Shown here in pieces: positions 21,888 to 30,279 of a stretch of DNA of 64,000 nt; the first letter of the stretch is position 1, and each line of letters starts with the position of its first letter. The stretch covers positions 1 through 64,000 of the forward strand of contig CAWJPF010000021.1 in NCBI GenBank assembly GCA_963844625.1, read 5' to 3'. The translations under genes and the position numbers were made by a program. The notes under the pieces are model-generated. The model made no database searches and was not told the origin of the DNA. It saw only the letters and a list, made by a program, of their open reading frames with translations. The stretch comes from Palsa-504 sp963844625 (lineage in GTDB: Bacteria; Actinomycetota; Actinomycetes; Streptosporangiales; Streptosporangiaceae).

Positions 21888-24176
21888 ATGAGCATCCTCG
21901 GCACCAGGGTAATCCGGACGGAAGACCCGCGCTTCCTGACCACCGGCGGCGTCTACACCGCCGACGTCGAGGACGAGCAGCTGGCCGGCGCCTGCCACGT
22001 GTACTTCGTCCGTTCGGCCGTCGCGCACGCGCAGATCCGGGCCATCGACGTCAGCGCCGCGCTCGAATCGGACGGGGTCATCGCGGTATTCACCGCCGCC
22101 GACCTGGCCGACCTCCCGGTGCTGGCGGCGCCGTTTGCCGGGATGATCAACGAGCACATGGGCCAGTCGCTGCTGGCCCGCGACGTGGTCCGGTTCGTCG
22201 GCGAGCCGGTGGCGGTGGTGGTCACCGAGGGCCCGTACCAGGGTGAGGATGCCGCCGACCTGGTAGACATCGACTACGACGCGCTGCCGCCGGTCATCGA
22301 CCTGGCCACCGCCGCGGCGAGCGAGTCGGCCGTGCTGTTCCCGGCTGCGGGCACCAACGTGGCTGCTTTCTTCGGCGACGCCGCCACGCTGAAGGCCGAC
22401 CTGTTCGACGGCTGCGAGGTGGTCGTCTCCCGGACCATCGTCAACCAGCGGGTCGCGCCCGCGCCGATGGAGACCCGGGCCGCGGCCGCGGCCTGGGGCG
22501 CGGACGGCCGGCTGACCGCGTGGATCCCGAACCAGGGCGCGCAGGGCACGCGCGGCGCCCTGGCGACCATGCTCGGGATCGATCAGGCCGGGCTGCGTAT
22601 CATCACCCCGGACGTGGGCGGCGCGTTCGGGGCCAAGTTCGGCGCGGACCCGGAGCACGCGGTGGTCTGCTGGGTCGCCAAGCGGCTGGGCCTGCCCGCG
22701 CGCTGGACCGAGTCCAGGCACGAGAACCTGATCGGGATGACCCACGGCCGGGCGCAGCAGCAGACCGTCACCATCGGCGGCAGCCGGGACGGGAAGGTGG
22801 CGGCCTACCGGCTGGAGATCCTGCAGGACTCCGGCGCCTACCCGAGGATCGGCGCGTTCCTGCCGTTCCTGACCATCTTGATGGCGCCCGGGCCGTACGC
22901 GATCGCCCGGGCCGAGGCGGTGGGCAAGTCGCTGGTGACGAACACCACGCCGGTCGGCGCCTACCGCGGCGCGGGCCTGCCCGAGGCCACCGCCGCGGTG
23001 GAGCGGGCGATCGACCTCTTCGCCGCCGAGATCGGCCGGGACCCGGCCGAGGTACGCCGGATAAACCTGCTGCCCAAGTTCACCGAGCCGCACACGACCG
23101 CCTTCGGCGCCGTCTACGACAGCGGCGACTACGCGGCCGCGCTGGAGGTGGCGCTGGCCACGGCGGGATATGAGGATCTGCGGAAAGAGCAGGCGAAACG
23201 GCGGGCCGACCAGGACGTGATCCAGCTGGGCATCGGGCTCGCCTGTTACGTGGAGATCACCGGCGCGGGCGGCGAAGCGGGCCCGCCCAGCGAGAACGCC
23301 ACCGTCGAGGTCCACCCAGACGGCAGCGCCACGATCCTGACCGGGACGTCACCGCACGGCCAGGGCCACGCCACCGTGTGGGCGATGCTGGCCAGCGACG
23401 AGCTCGGCATCCCGATCGACAAGATCACGCTGAAATGGGGCGACACCGACCTGATTCCCGAGGGCGGCGGCACCGGCGGCTCGCGCAGCCTGCAGCAGGG
23501 CGGCGCGGCGGTCCAGCAGGCCTCGAGGGAACTCATCGACGTGGCCCGGCAGCGCGCGGCCGGCGAACTGGAGGCCAACCCGGCCAACCTGGTCTTCGAC
23601 GCCAGGCGCAGCGCGTTCGCCGTGGCCGGCGACCCGGACGCGTCGGTGCCGCTGGCCAGGCTGGCGGAGCACGAGCGGCTGTTCGTACGGGCGGTGTTCA
23701 GCGCGCCCGGCGCGACCTTCCCGTTCGGAGCGCACGTGGCGGTCGTCGAGGTGGACACCGAGACCGGCAAGACGGTGCTGCGGCGAGTGGTGACCGTCGA
23801 CGACGCCGGCACCATCGTCAACCCGCTGCTGGCCGAGGGCCAGCGGCACGGCGGCATCGCCCAGGGCGCCGCGCAGGCGTTCCTGGAGGAGGTCGTCTAC
23901 GACGCCGACGGCAACCCGCTGACCTCGAGCTTCGCGGACTATCCCTTCCTGACCGCGACCGAGGTGCCCAGCTTCGAGCTGGCCGAGATGGAGACGCCGA
24001 CCAGCTATAACCCGCTCGGAGCCAAGGGCATCGGGGAAGCGGGCACCATCGGCGCGACCCCGGCCGTGCAGAACGCGATCATCGACGCGCTGGCGCACCT
24101 CGGCGTCCGGCACATCGACATGCCGGCCTCCCCGCAGCGGGTCTGGCAGGAACTTCGGTCCGTCGCGGCTAGGTGA
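21888..24176 (+). CDS. Xanthine dehydrogenase/CO dehydrogenase family molybdopterin subunit
   Basis: Large catalytic subunit of a molybdenum hydroxylase, 762 residues, from ATG 21888 with GGGAGG 4 bases upstream. The N-terminal domain begins MSILGTRVIRTEDPRFLTTGG. The active-site loop GAYRGAGLPEA is the form II (AYRGAGR-like) type, not the AYRCSFR of true CO dehydrogenase. The catalytic Glu is in GAKGIGEAGTIG, and GGAFGAKFG binds the cofactor. Family enzymes need an FAD subunit and a 2Fe-2S subunit, and neither is next to it. Substrate unknown; an aldehyde or N-heterocycle is possible. Confidence 0.88.
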   Translation: MSILGTRVIRTEDPRFLTTGGVYTADVEDEQLAGACHVYFVRSAVAHAQIRAIDVSAALESDGVIAVFTAADLADLPVLAAPFAGMINEHMGQSLLARDVVRFVGEPVAVVVTEGPYQGEDAADLVDIDYDALPPVIDLATAAASESAVLFPAAGTNVAAFFGDAATLKADLFDGCEVVVSRTIVNQRVAPAPMETRAAAAAWGADGRLTAWIPNQGAQGTRGALATMLGIDQAGLRIITPDVGGAFGAKFGADPEHAVVCWVAKRLGLPARWTESRHENLIGMTHGRAQQQTVTIGGSRDGKVAAYRLEILQDSGAYPRIGAFLPFLTILMAPGPYAIARAEAVGKSLVTNTTPVGAYRGAGLPEATAAVERAIDLFAAEIGRDPAEVRRINLLPKFTEPHTTAFGAVYDSGDYAAALEVALATAGYEDLRKEQAKRRADQDVIQLGIGLACYVEITGAGGEAGPPSENATVEVHPDGSATILTGTSPHGQGHATVWAMLASDELGIPIDKITLKWGDTDLIPEGGGTGGSRSLQQGGAAVQQASRELIDVARQRAAGELEANPANLVFDARRSAFAVAGDPDASVPLARLAEHERLFVRAVFSAPGATFPFGAHVAVVEVDTETGKTVLRRVVTVDDAGTIVNPLLAEGQRHGGIAQGAAQAFLEEVVYDADGNPLTSSFADYPFLTATEVPSFELAEMETPTSYNPLGAKGIGEAGTIGATPAVQNAIIDALAHLGVRHIDMPASPQRVWQELRSVAAR

Positions 24177-24186
24177 ACGCCGCCCG

Positions 24187-24671
24187 TTACGTCTTCCCGG
24201 GCTGGGGGTTTTTCTGGGTTTCGGGCTGGGGTTTTGCGGGCTGGTGCTTCCTGGGCGGGTGCTTCTCGGGCGGGGGTGTCAGCCAGTGCGTGACGGTTAC
24301 CGGGCGGGCCGGGTCGGTCATGTCCCTGCGCCGGTCGAGCCGGCCCTCCCGCTTGGTCACGCGCTCGTGCTGGCGGAGGTGCCAGGGGCCTGCGTGACCA
24401 GCAGGAAGCGCCGCCGGTCGACTAGGTCGCCGATGGTCCCCGCGAGCACCGCGAACAGCACCACGGGCAGGCCCGCCGCGGTCTGGACCAGCGCGACGTA
24501 CGTCGCCGAGCTGGTCAGGGTCGGCATCAGCCACTGCGCGGCCACGGTCTGCATCCAGCTGCCGACGTTGCTGACGAACTGAGCCCCCCACATCGCCGCG
24601 AACTGGCGATGCCGGAACGGCGACCACGCCGACGCCGGGGTCGCCGTCGCGGCAGGCGGTGGCTCAGCCAA
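24187..24671 (-). pseudogene. MFS transporter remnant with its centre deleted
   Basis: From ATG 24671 the protein begins as a DUF894/EntS-type MFS exporter: FRHRQFAAMWGAQFVSNVGSWMQ, two transmembrane helices, then GDLVDRRRFLLVTQ (to about residue 93). The similarity then stops. In another frame the sequence reads WHLRQHERVTKREGRL...VTVTHWLTPPP, which is the C-terminal tail of the same family. About 300 residues are missing and the junction, near 24380-24395, is out of frame. The end is low-complexity Pro/Lys/Gln. Not functional. Confidence 0.75.
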
Positions 24672-24740
24672 GGTCTGCTCCCCAGACCGGCGTTGCGCCA
24701 GAGCCTGCGCCGCCTCGCGGTCCCGGGTGCAGCGGCTGAT

Positions 24741-25139
24741 TCACCCGGTATCCGCGGCGGCCGCGACGGTGCGCCTGGCGATGCGCCACGCGCCCTCGGA
24801 ACGCCGCAAGACCTGCGTGATCGTGGCCGCGGTGCGGATCGTGATGGGCGGGAGCGGATCGATGATCAGCAGCACCGAGCGGGTAACGGCCCGCGGTTCG
24901 CGGTCCTCCACCACCGGGTTGAGGGTCAGGTGCAGGCTGGCCTCGCCCTCGGCGGCCCAGATCGGCCCGACCGAGGCGCGTAGCGCCGCACGGCCCGCGT
25001 GGTGGCCCTGCCCGCCGTCGAGCACCGCGTCCTCGGTGAACAACTCGACGTAGGCGTCGGCGTCCCGCCGGGTTGCGGCCCAGTCAGCCCGGGTGATGAC
25101 ATCGAGGATTTCCAGCCGGTCGGCCGCGGACAGGGTCAT
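24741..25139 (-). CDS. SnoaL-like domain protein
   Basis: 132 residues, a small cone-shaped alpha+beta barrel of the NTF2-like superfamily: EILDVITRADWAATRRDADAYVELFTEDAVLDGG is the typical helix-strand opening, ending with GAWRIARRTVA. Such proteins act as small hydrolases, isomerases or binding partners; no function can be assigned. Its ATG overlaps the stop of the acetamidase/formamidase gene (25136-25139, ATGA), so they are coupled and likely serve one pathway. Confidence 0.75.
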   Translation of the reverse strand: MTLSAADRLEILDVITRADWAATRRDADAYVELFTEDAVLDGGQGHHAGRAALRASVGPIWAAEGEASLHLTLNPVVEDREPRAVTRSVLLIIDPLPPITIRTAATITQVLRRSEGAWRIARRTVAAAADTG

Positions 25140-26143
25140 GACCCGGCCTGCTGAGGACGGAGCCAGGCCGCTATCCGGGCCTGGATGTCGGCGGGGAAGA
25201 TGTCCTTGGGAATGACCGCGTGCACCGCCTTGGGCGGAATGGAGCTGTAGGCGGAGGCGGTCTGGTTGGCGTACTGGGTGACGCGGAAGCTGACCGCCAT
25301 GCTGGCCAGCGCGTAGGCTTCCGGCTCGGTGATCTGCGCGGCGTCCGACAGCCAGCCGATGACCCGGCGCACGCAGGCGACCGTGGCGTCATCGAGATCC
25401 GCGGCGAAGGCGACGACGATCCAGGCCCGTTCTGTCTCCCCGAGCGGACCGCGCAGCGGCACGCCCTTATGCAGGTCATACCGGATGTCGAGGTCCTCGG
25501 CCGCGGTCTCGATCGCGGTCTGGTCCACCACACCGTCCCCCTGCAGCGCGTGCACGTCCCCGATCCAGGCCCTCCCCCCGGCTTTAGCCACGGGCAGGAA
25601 CAGGTGGCTGCCCACCCCGAGGTCACGCAGCACCAGGTTCCCGCCGTAGGCACCGGACAGGATCGCGCTGACCGTGTCGTCGCCGGCGGGTTCGGCCGCG
25701 ACGACGCCAAGGAACGGAGCCATCGGCAGGCGGATGCCGTGGGTGAACTCCGCGGTGGTCCTCGCATCGTCGAACCGGAAGTAGTGCACGTAGGGCTCGG
25801 CGAAGTCGCTCGGCAGCGCGCCCACGCCGAGCGGGAAGGAATTCCAGCCCCAGTCGATAGTGCGCAGCCTGGTGATGCTGCACTCGACCACGTCACCAGG
25901 CTGCGCGCCGGAAACCTCGACCGGCCCGAGCATCGAGTAGGGGCCGCGGGGATACCTGTGCCGCAGCGGCTCGCGGTCGGCGAAGCTCATCCCGAACTTC
26001 GCCTCGTTGCCCCAGTGCGTCCACGTATGGGGGTAGCTGACCGTGTCGCCTGGCCTGATGGTTGCCACCGGCTTGGCCGCGGGGTCCAGGTAACCGGACC
26101 GGGTCGTATCCGGCGTCGACTCAACGATGTGCGTGCTCGCCAT
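25136..26143 (-). CDS. Acetamidase/formamidase family protein
   Basis: FmdA/AmdA-type amidohydrolase that releases ammonia and a short acid from small amides, 335 residues. The start is ATG 26141-26143 with AGGAG 7-8 bases upstream. Family features: GDTVSYPHTWTHWG, GAQPGDVVECSI, GGNLVLRDLGVGSHLFLPV, and the metal-site segment WIGDVHALQGDGVV. It is coupled to the SnoaL-like gene downstream; an enolase-superfamily gene lies 145 bp upstream on the same strand. The three together suggest breakdown of an amide of a hydroxy or sugar acid (inference). Confidence 0.85.
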   Translation of the reverse strand: MASTHIVESTPDTTRSGYLDPAAKPVATIRPGDTVSYPHTWTHWGNEAKFGMSFADREPLRHRYPRGPYSMLGPVEVSGAQPGDVVECSITRLRTIDWGWNSFPLGVGALPSDFAEPYVHYFRFDDARTTAEFTHGIRLPMAPFLGVVAAEPAGDDTVSAILSGAYGGNLVLRDLGVGSHLFLPVAKAGGRAWIGDVHALQGDGVVDQTAIETAAEDLDIRYDLHKGVPLRGPLGETERAWIVVAFAADLDDATVACVRRVIGWLSDAAQITEPEAYALASMAVSFRVTQYANQTASAYSSIPPKAVHAVIPKDIFPADIQARIAAWLRPQQAGS

Positions 26144-26285
26144 CGAAAGGCTCCTACTCGTTCCAGAGGATGGCGCGGAGGAATTCGCCGCCCTGCGCGG
26201 TGGCCGCCTTTGGCGGCGCGGCTGTCGCGCAGGGCATTGAGCATAACGAAGTCGCCGATGGTGCCGTTCTAGCGGATGGAGGTGA
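26144..26285 (-). pseudogene. Possible decayed gene end between two catabolic genes
   Basis: Read on the minus strand, one frame gives NGTIGDFVMLNALRDSRAA after an in-frame stop, and another continues KAATAQGGEFLRAILWNE to a stop just before the acetamidase ribosome site. The two pieces look like one C-terminal segment broken by a frameshift. I do not recognise the family. Confidence 0.25.
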
Positions 26286-26288
26286 CGG

Positions 26289-27395
26289 TCACAGGTCAGC
26301 CTGGTAGTGGGCCACGGCGCTTTCGTCCCACTCCAGGCCGTTGCCGGGGACATCGGGCAGGTGCAGCTCGCCCGAGCGGACTTCGAAGGGGTGCGCCAGC
26401 ACCGGGTGGGCCCAGTCCTGCCACTCCAGCCACTGCCGGGTCGGCGTGACCCGGAGCAGGTGCCCGGAGACTTCCGGGTAGAGGTGCGAGGACATGGGCA
26501 GGCCCGTCACGTCGGCGATCGCCGCCGCCTGCAGCCACCCCGTCACGCCGCCGATCCGCATCAGGTCCGGCATCACCAGATCACAGGCCCGGATGCGGAT
26601 AGCGTCGTACATCGCGCGCGGGCCGTAGAAATTCTCCCCGAGCATGACGGGAGTGGCCAGGTCGGCCGCCAGCCGGGCGTGCCCGTCCAGGTCGTCGTAG
26701 CGCAGCGGTTCCTCGATCCACGCCAGGCCCTCGGCGTCCAGCGCGCGGCAGCGCTCGAGCGCCTCACCCAGCCCGAGGCCCTGGTTATAGTCCGCGACCA
26801 GCGTCACCTGATCGCCGACGGCGGTCCTGACCCGGCGGACCGCGGCGATGTCGTCGGCCGCGTCAGCGCGCCCGACGCGGACCTTAAGTGCCGTGAACCC
26901 GCCCTCTTCGAGCAGCTCCAGCGCTTCGGCGGCGACGCTTTCCGGCGGGATGAGCCCCAGGCCGTTGCTGTTGTACGCAGGTACCGGGGCCAGCGTGCCG
27001 CCCAGCAGGACGGCCAGCGGCAGCCCGGCGGCCTGGGCCAGCGCGTCCCACAGCGCGATGTCCAGCCCGGCGACAGCAGCCAGGGCCAGGCCCTGGTAGC
27101 CGGCCAGGCTGAGCCAGCCCCGGGCGGCCGCGAAGGCCGCGGCCGGCGCGGCCGGCTGGCCGCGCAAGCTGGCCCCGAGGTCATCGAGGATCGTCCGCAA
27201 TCCCGCGGTCGCGCGGCTCAGGTAGGGGGCCAGGTAGCCCCGCCCGGTGATGCCCTGCTCGGTCAGCACGTCGATAAGGAGCAACGGCCACTGAGAGAAG
27301 TCCCCGACCTTGGTGGCCAGCGGCCGGCGCAGCGGCACCACCACCGGCCGTACCGATACCTCCCGCACCACGAGCCCGGCATCTTGATCCGCCAT
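26289..27395 (-). CDS. Enolase superfamily enzyme, mandelate racemase subgroup
   Basis: Mg-dependent enzyme that removes the alpha-proton of a carboxylate, 368 residues. Aligned by eye to mandelate racemase: metal ligands D202 (ADYNQG), E228 (WIEEP) and E254 (GEN), the His-Asp dyad H304 (MSSHLYPE) and D277 (MPDLMRIGG), and E324 (LEWQDW). The KxK base motif reads K171-V-R173: the second Lys, which is the S-specific base in mandelate racemase, is Arg. A racemase reaction is therefore doubtful; dehydration of a sugar or hydroxy acid through His304 is more likely. Operon with the amidase is probable. Confidence 0.85.
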   Translation of the reverse strand: MADQDAGLVVREVSVRPVVVPLRRPLATKVGDFSQWPLLLIDVLTEQGITGRGYLAPYLSRATAGLRTILDDLGASLRGQPAAPAAAFAAARGWLSLAGYQGLALAAVAGLDIALWDALAQAAGLPLAVLLGGTLAPVPAYNSNGLGLIPPESVAAEALELLEEGGFTALKVRVGRADAADDIAAVRRVRTAVGDQVTLVADYNQGLGLGEALERCRALDAEGLAWIEEPLRYDDLDGHARLAADLATPVMLGENFYGPRAMYDAIRIRACDLVMPDLMRIGGVTGWLQAAAIADVTGLPMSSHLYPEVSGHLLRVTPTRQWLEWQDWAHPVLAHPFEVRSGELHLPDVPGNGLEWDESAVAHYQADL

Positions 27396-27909
27396 ATCGG
27401 CCTCCGGTTATCTGACGGCTACGGACTACGTTTAGCGCAGGAAACGCCGCGCCGTCGTCTCAGCGCGGGACGGGCGTCCCGCGCGGGCCGTTCTTGCGGC
27501 GAGACGGGCGTCCCGCCGCGGGCGGTCCTTGCGGCGGGACGGGATCCCTGGCCGCCGGGCTGGCACTCAGCCATCCCGGGCCGTTCGCCCTGGCCGTCCG
27601 CTGGCTCGCGGTGGCGACGACGCTCGTCGATAAGCCGCCGGCTCCCCGGAACAGGAGCTAGCTAGCGTTGCGGCCGCGTCGCGTCGCGTCGCGTCGTATC
27701 CAGGTATTACACGTACGCCGGGCTTCCTTCTGCTTCGGCAGGGCCGCCGCCGTCCGGTCATGATCTGAACCGGCGGGACACGGCGTCCCCACCTCGCCGC
27801 GCTAGCCGCCCGATCCCGCCGCGATCCCCGGGTTGCCGCCCGCGCCGCCGATTTGTCTACGATTCCTGGGGTAATAGCCCCCGGAATCGTAGACAAAGAA
27901 GCTGCGTGC
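27396..27909. other. Gene-free gap with short repeats
   Basis: No gene recognised. Near 27467-27545 two similar copies of gacgggcgtcccgc with flanking inverted GC blocks occur. At about 27675-27697 GTCGC is repeated four times. The strong hairpin 27852-27897 is listed separately. Confidence 0.6.
27852..27897. repeat. Inverted repeat next to the recombinase gene
   Basis: TTTGTCTACGATTCC (27852-27866) is an exact reverse complement of 27883-27897. Inside, GGGG (27868-27871) pairs with CCCC (27878-27881), leaving a 6-base loop TAATAG and one T/C mismatch. It ends 12 bases past the recombinase stop. It may be a terminator or a recombination arm site; the A+T-rich outer arms stand out from the 70% G+C surroundings. 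Confidence 0.8.
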
Positions 27910-29022
27910 CTAGCTGCATGCCGCCAGACCGGGAGCCGGCGACCCAGGTAACCGCCGGTCATCCCCTTCACGCCGGCGGCGGGTAGGACTGTTGCGGCGG
28001 CGACCTGGCGGGCTCAGCGCGCAGGCAGAAGCCAAGGGGTAGCCCCGTTCCCCGGGTGAGGGCCGGCCAGATGAATGACCGTGGGCCCGCCGACCTCGGT
28101 CGTACCGCCGGGTGGCACGCGGGTCGGCGTGCCCCATGGTGTTCTGGAGGTCGCGAAGCGACCCGCCGGTATCCAGGTACAGCGCCGCGAATGAGCGGCG
28201 CATCGCGCGCGGCCCGAGGTGGGCCGCCAGGTCGATCGGCAGGCCGGCCTGCGCGGCGAGGCGGCGTACGACCCGCCAGATGTCGGCGGCGAACAGTCGT
28301 CCCCCGGTCCCGGTGGCGAACAGCGCCGGAACGCGCGTCAGGTCGGCCCGCCCGGCAAGGTAGGCGTCTATCCGGACCGCTGCCGGGCCGGGAAGCGCGA
28401 GACCTAGACGCCGGCCATTCTTGCGAGTCACCCACAGCACTCGGCGGCCGTGGTCGGTGCCGAGGTCCTCGACGTCGGCACCGATGACCTCACAGACCCG
28501 GGCGTCGGTAAACAGCAAGACTGCCATCAGCGCCGCGGTGCGGGCGCGCTGCGGGCCACGCGACGTGTCGGCCACGTGGACGAGCGCCAGAGCATGCTCC
28601 GGGGTCAAGGCCGGCCTGGCCGCGGTATCCGGGCCGGATTTGGGCCGTGCGATGCCGGCGGCTGGGCTGGCCGCGATATGCCCGCGCCTGGCCAGCCAGG
28701 CGTACCAGCTCGAGACGGCGGCGAGTTTGCGGGCCGCGCTGGCCGGGGAAAGTTCCGCGAGGTCCAGCTGCCGGGCGTACCGGGCCACGTGCATGCCGGT
28801 GACGCCGGCGACCGGGTGCACCCCTTGCTCCTGGCACCAGGCGAGCCACGATGGCGCCCGGCTGGGTCGTCGCCGAGGTGTGATCCCGATGTCCCCGGCG
28901 TATGCGGTACGGGTGCTCTCTGACCTCTTGTCGGCGAGCCAGCCGAGCACCAGGCGGGTCACCGGATCGGCGTCGGCCGACGCGGCCACGAGTGCGGATC
29001 TGGAGGGACGGCGGCTAGCCAT
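27910..29022 (-). CDS. Tyrosine recombinase/integrase with altered active site
   Basis: Site-specific recombinase of the XerC/D-phage integrase family, 370 residues. There is an N-terminal SAM-like DNA-binding domain (about 18-120), then the catalytic domain with R175 (FTDARVCEV), K201 (TRKNGRR), R275 (AMRRSF), H298 (MGHADP) and the nucleophile Y307 (RRYDRG). The first His of the usual HxxR box is Arg (R272 in PRAMRR). The last about 60 residues are Arg/Pro/Gly-rich and unlike the family, which suggests a frameshift after Y307 or loss of the native stop. No tRNA attachment site lies beside it. Confidence 0.8.
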   Translation of the reverse strand: MASRRPSRSALVAASADADPVTRLVLGWLADKRSESTRTAYAGDIGITPRRRPSRAPSWLAWCQEQGVHPVAGVTGMHVARYARQLDLAELSPASAARKLAAVSSWYAWLARRGHIAASPAAGIARPKSGPDTAARPALTPEHALALVHVADTSRGPQRARTAALMAVLLFTDARVCEVIGADVEDLGTDHGRRVLWVTRKNGRRLGLALPGPAAVRIDAYLAGRADLTRVPALFATGTGGRLFAADIWRVVRRLAAQAGLPIDLAAHLGPRAMRRSFAALYLDTGGSLRDLQNTMGHADPRATRRYDRGRRAHGHSSGRPSPGERGYPLASACALSPPGRRRNSPTRRRREGDDRRLPGSPAPGLAACS

Positions 29023-29692
29023 GCGAGGACGTTGTCCAAAAAGATCCTAAGTAATCGTCCTTATCTAGGACTCAATTAATTTTTTCGCGCCGAATGGCTA
29101 GATCGGCCGCGCGCGAGTGGTTTAGGGCAAGCCGTTTGCCGGGTGTATGGGACGCTGAGGTTCTCGACGGCACTTCGCCCTTCCGGTGTTTGGCATGCCC
29201 CGGTGGGACCGGCGGGACCGGCGGGGCTGACGCGCCGCCACACACGGCGCCCGCCCGGAAGGGAACGCCCGGGAACGAGCCGCCAGGATCTACCGGACGC
29301 CTCCCCGTCGCGTGGTGCTCTCCGGGGCCCGGGGATGTTATCCCCCAGGCCCCGCAGATCCCTCCAGCCCCGCGCGCCCCGGTGCCTGCCCTGCTGCCGC
29401 CACCGCGAGCCACAACGATGCTCCATCGATGTGGCCAGAACAACAGCGATGCTCCATCGATGTGGCTGGCAGCGGCCGGCTGGCGGCTAGATCCTCCCCG
29501 GTTACGGGCCCCGGTGACCCGCCGACGCGATCGCGGCGTTTCCTGCGGGTCTTCGGGGCCGGGTCGTGCAGATCAGGACGATGTTCAGGCCGGCTGAATC
29601 GCCATGCATGCGGCGATCGGACAAGCCAGGGGGCCTTGTGATCTCCGGTGGCCGTGACGTCCCGGGACGGCGGATCGCCGCGGTCCGGGGCG
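29023..29692. other. Gene-free gap upstream of the recombinase
   Basis: Starts with an A+T-rich pocket (about 29040-29095, containing attaattttttcgc) that may hold the recombinase promoter. Open frames on both strands are Pro/Arg/Gly-rich and do not resemble proteins. The direct repeat 29416-29466 lies within. Confidence 0.5.
29416..29466. repeat. 20-bp direct repeat
   Basis: CGATGCTCCATCGATGTGGC occurs exactly at 29416-29435 and 29447-29466, a spacing of 31 bp (about three helical turns). Each copy begins with a small inverted repeat CGATG-CTC-CATCG. This spacing suits two bound copies of a protein on the same face of DNA. Confidence 0.85.
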
Positions 29693-30178
29693 CTAACGTC
29701 CTGGCGGCTCCGTCGCCGCCTTCTTCCGCAGCGATTCGACCAGGGCGGCTACGTGGCGCCGGTCTTCGGGCGTCAGCTCGTCGATGCTGGCGATCAGGAG
29801 TTCCTTCTCCCGGTCACCTGACTGTTCGCGCTCGACCGGGACCTCGTCGTAGTAGTGCAGTCCGGTGGACTCGGCGGCGGCGGAGCGGACCGCGGAGACC
29901 GGCACGTCGAGGCCTTTGGCCAGTGCGTCGATCGTGGCCGGGCGTGGCGGCCGGGCCAGGTTCCGTGTGGTCGCGAGAGTGTAGACGGTGGAACGAGGCA
30001 ACCCGCCGCGCCGGGAGACATCGCCGTAGGACCAGCCCTGCTCGCGCAAGCGCTCCTGAATCAAGCGCTGAAGCGGGTTGATCCCGTGATCCACCTCAGC
30101 CGCGTCAGTTCGCGGCAGCTTCACCGCGGAATCCCGCTCGTCCCCCGTCGTATACGCCGTCATAGCCAACCTAGCCAT
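29693..30178 (-). CDS. XRE-type helix-turn-helix regulator
   Basis: 161 residues. A lambda-repressor-like DNA-binding domain lies at about residues 37-95: LIQERLREQGWSYGDVSRRGG, LPRSTVYTLATTR, and PATIDALAKGLDVPVSAVR. The C-terminal half is acidic, ending in a helical ELTPEDRRHVAALVESLRKKA. The start may be ATG 30178 or 30163; neither has a strong ribosome site. It is divergent from the peptide gene at 30397, with a nested palindrome in the gap, and so probably regulates it. Confidence 0.82.
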   Translation of the reverse strand: MARLAMTAYTTGDERDSAVKLPRTDAAEVDHGINPLQRLIQERLREQGWSYGDVSRRGGLPRSTVYTLATTRNLARPPRPATIDALAKGLDVPVSAVRSAAAESTGLHYYDEVPVEREQSGDREKELLIASIDELTPEDRRHVAALVESLRKKAATEPPGR

Positions 30179-30232
30179 CTTTGTCCGGAGCTTCGGTCGC
30201 GGCCCGTAAGACTTGCCTTATCACGCCGTGGT

Positions 30233-30279
30233 GCTGTACGGTGGTGACCGAACAGTACGTTCGGCAAAGAGCGTACAGC
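30233..30279. promoter_or_regulatory. Nested palindrome, candidate operator
   Basis: Outer arms GCTGTACG (30233-30240) and CGTACAGC (30272-30279) enclose an inner palindrome CCGAAC-AGTAC-GTTCGG (30248-30264). The GTAC core therefore appears three times. It lies in the 218-bp gap between the divergent XRE gene and the peptide gene, where a shared operator is expected. Confidence 0.65.

Noticed and set aside
29072..29641. Several 100-160 residue frames on both strands
   Set aside because: Pro/Arg/Gly-rich, mutually overlapping, no ribosome site, no domain.
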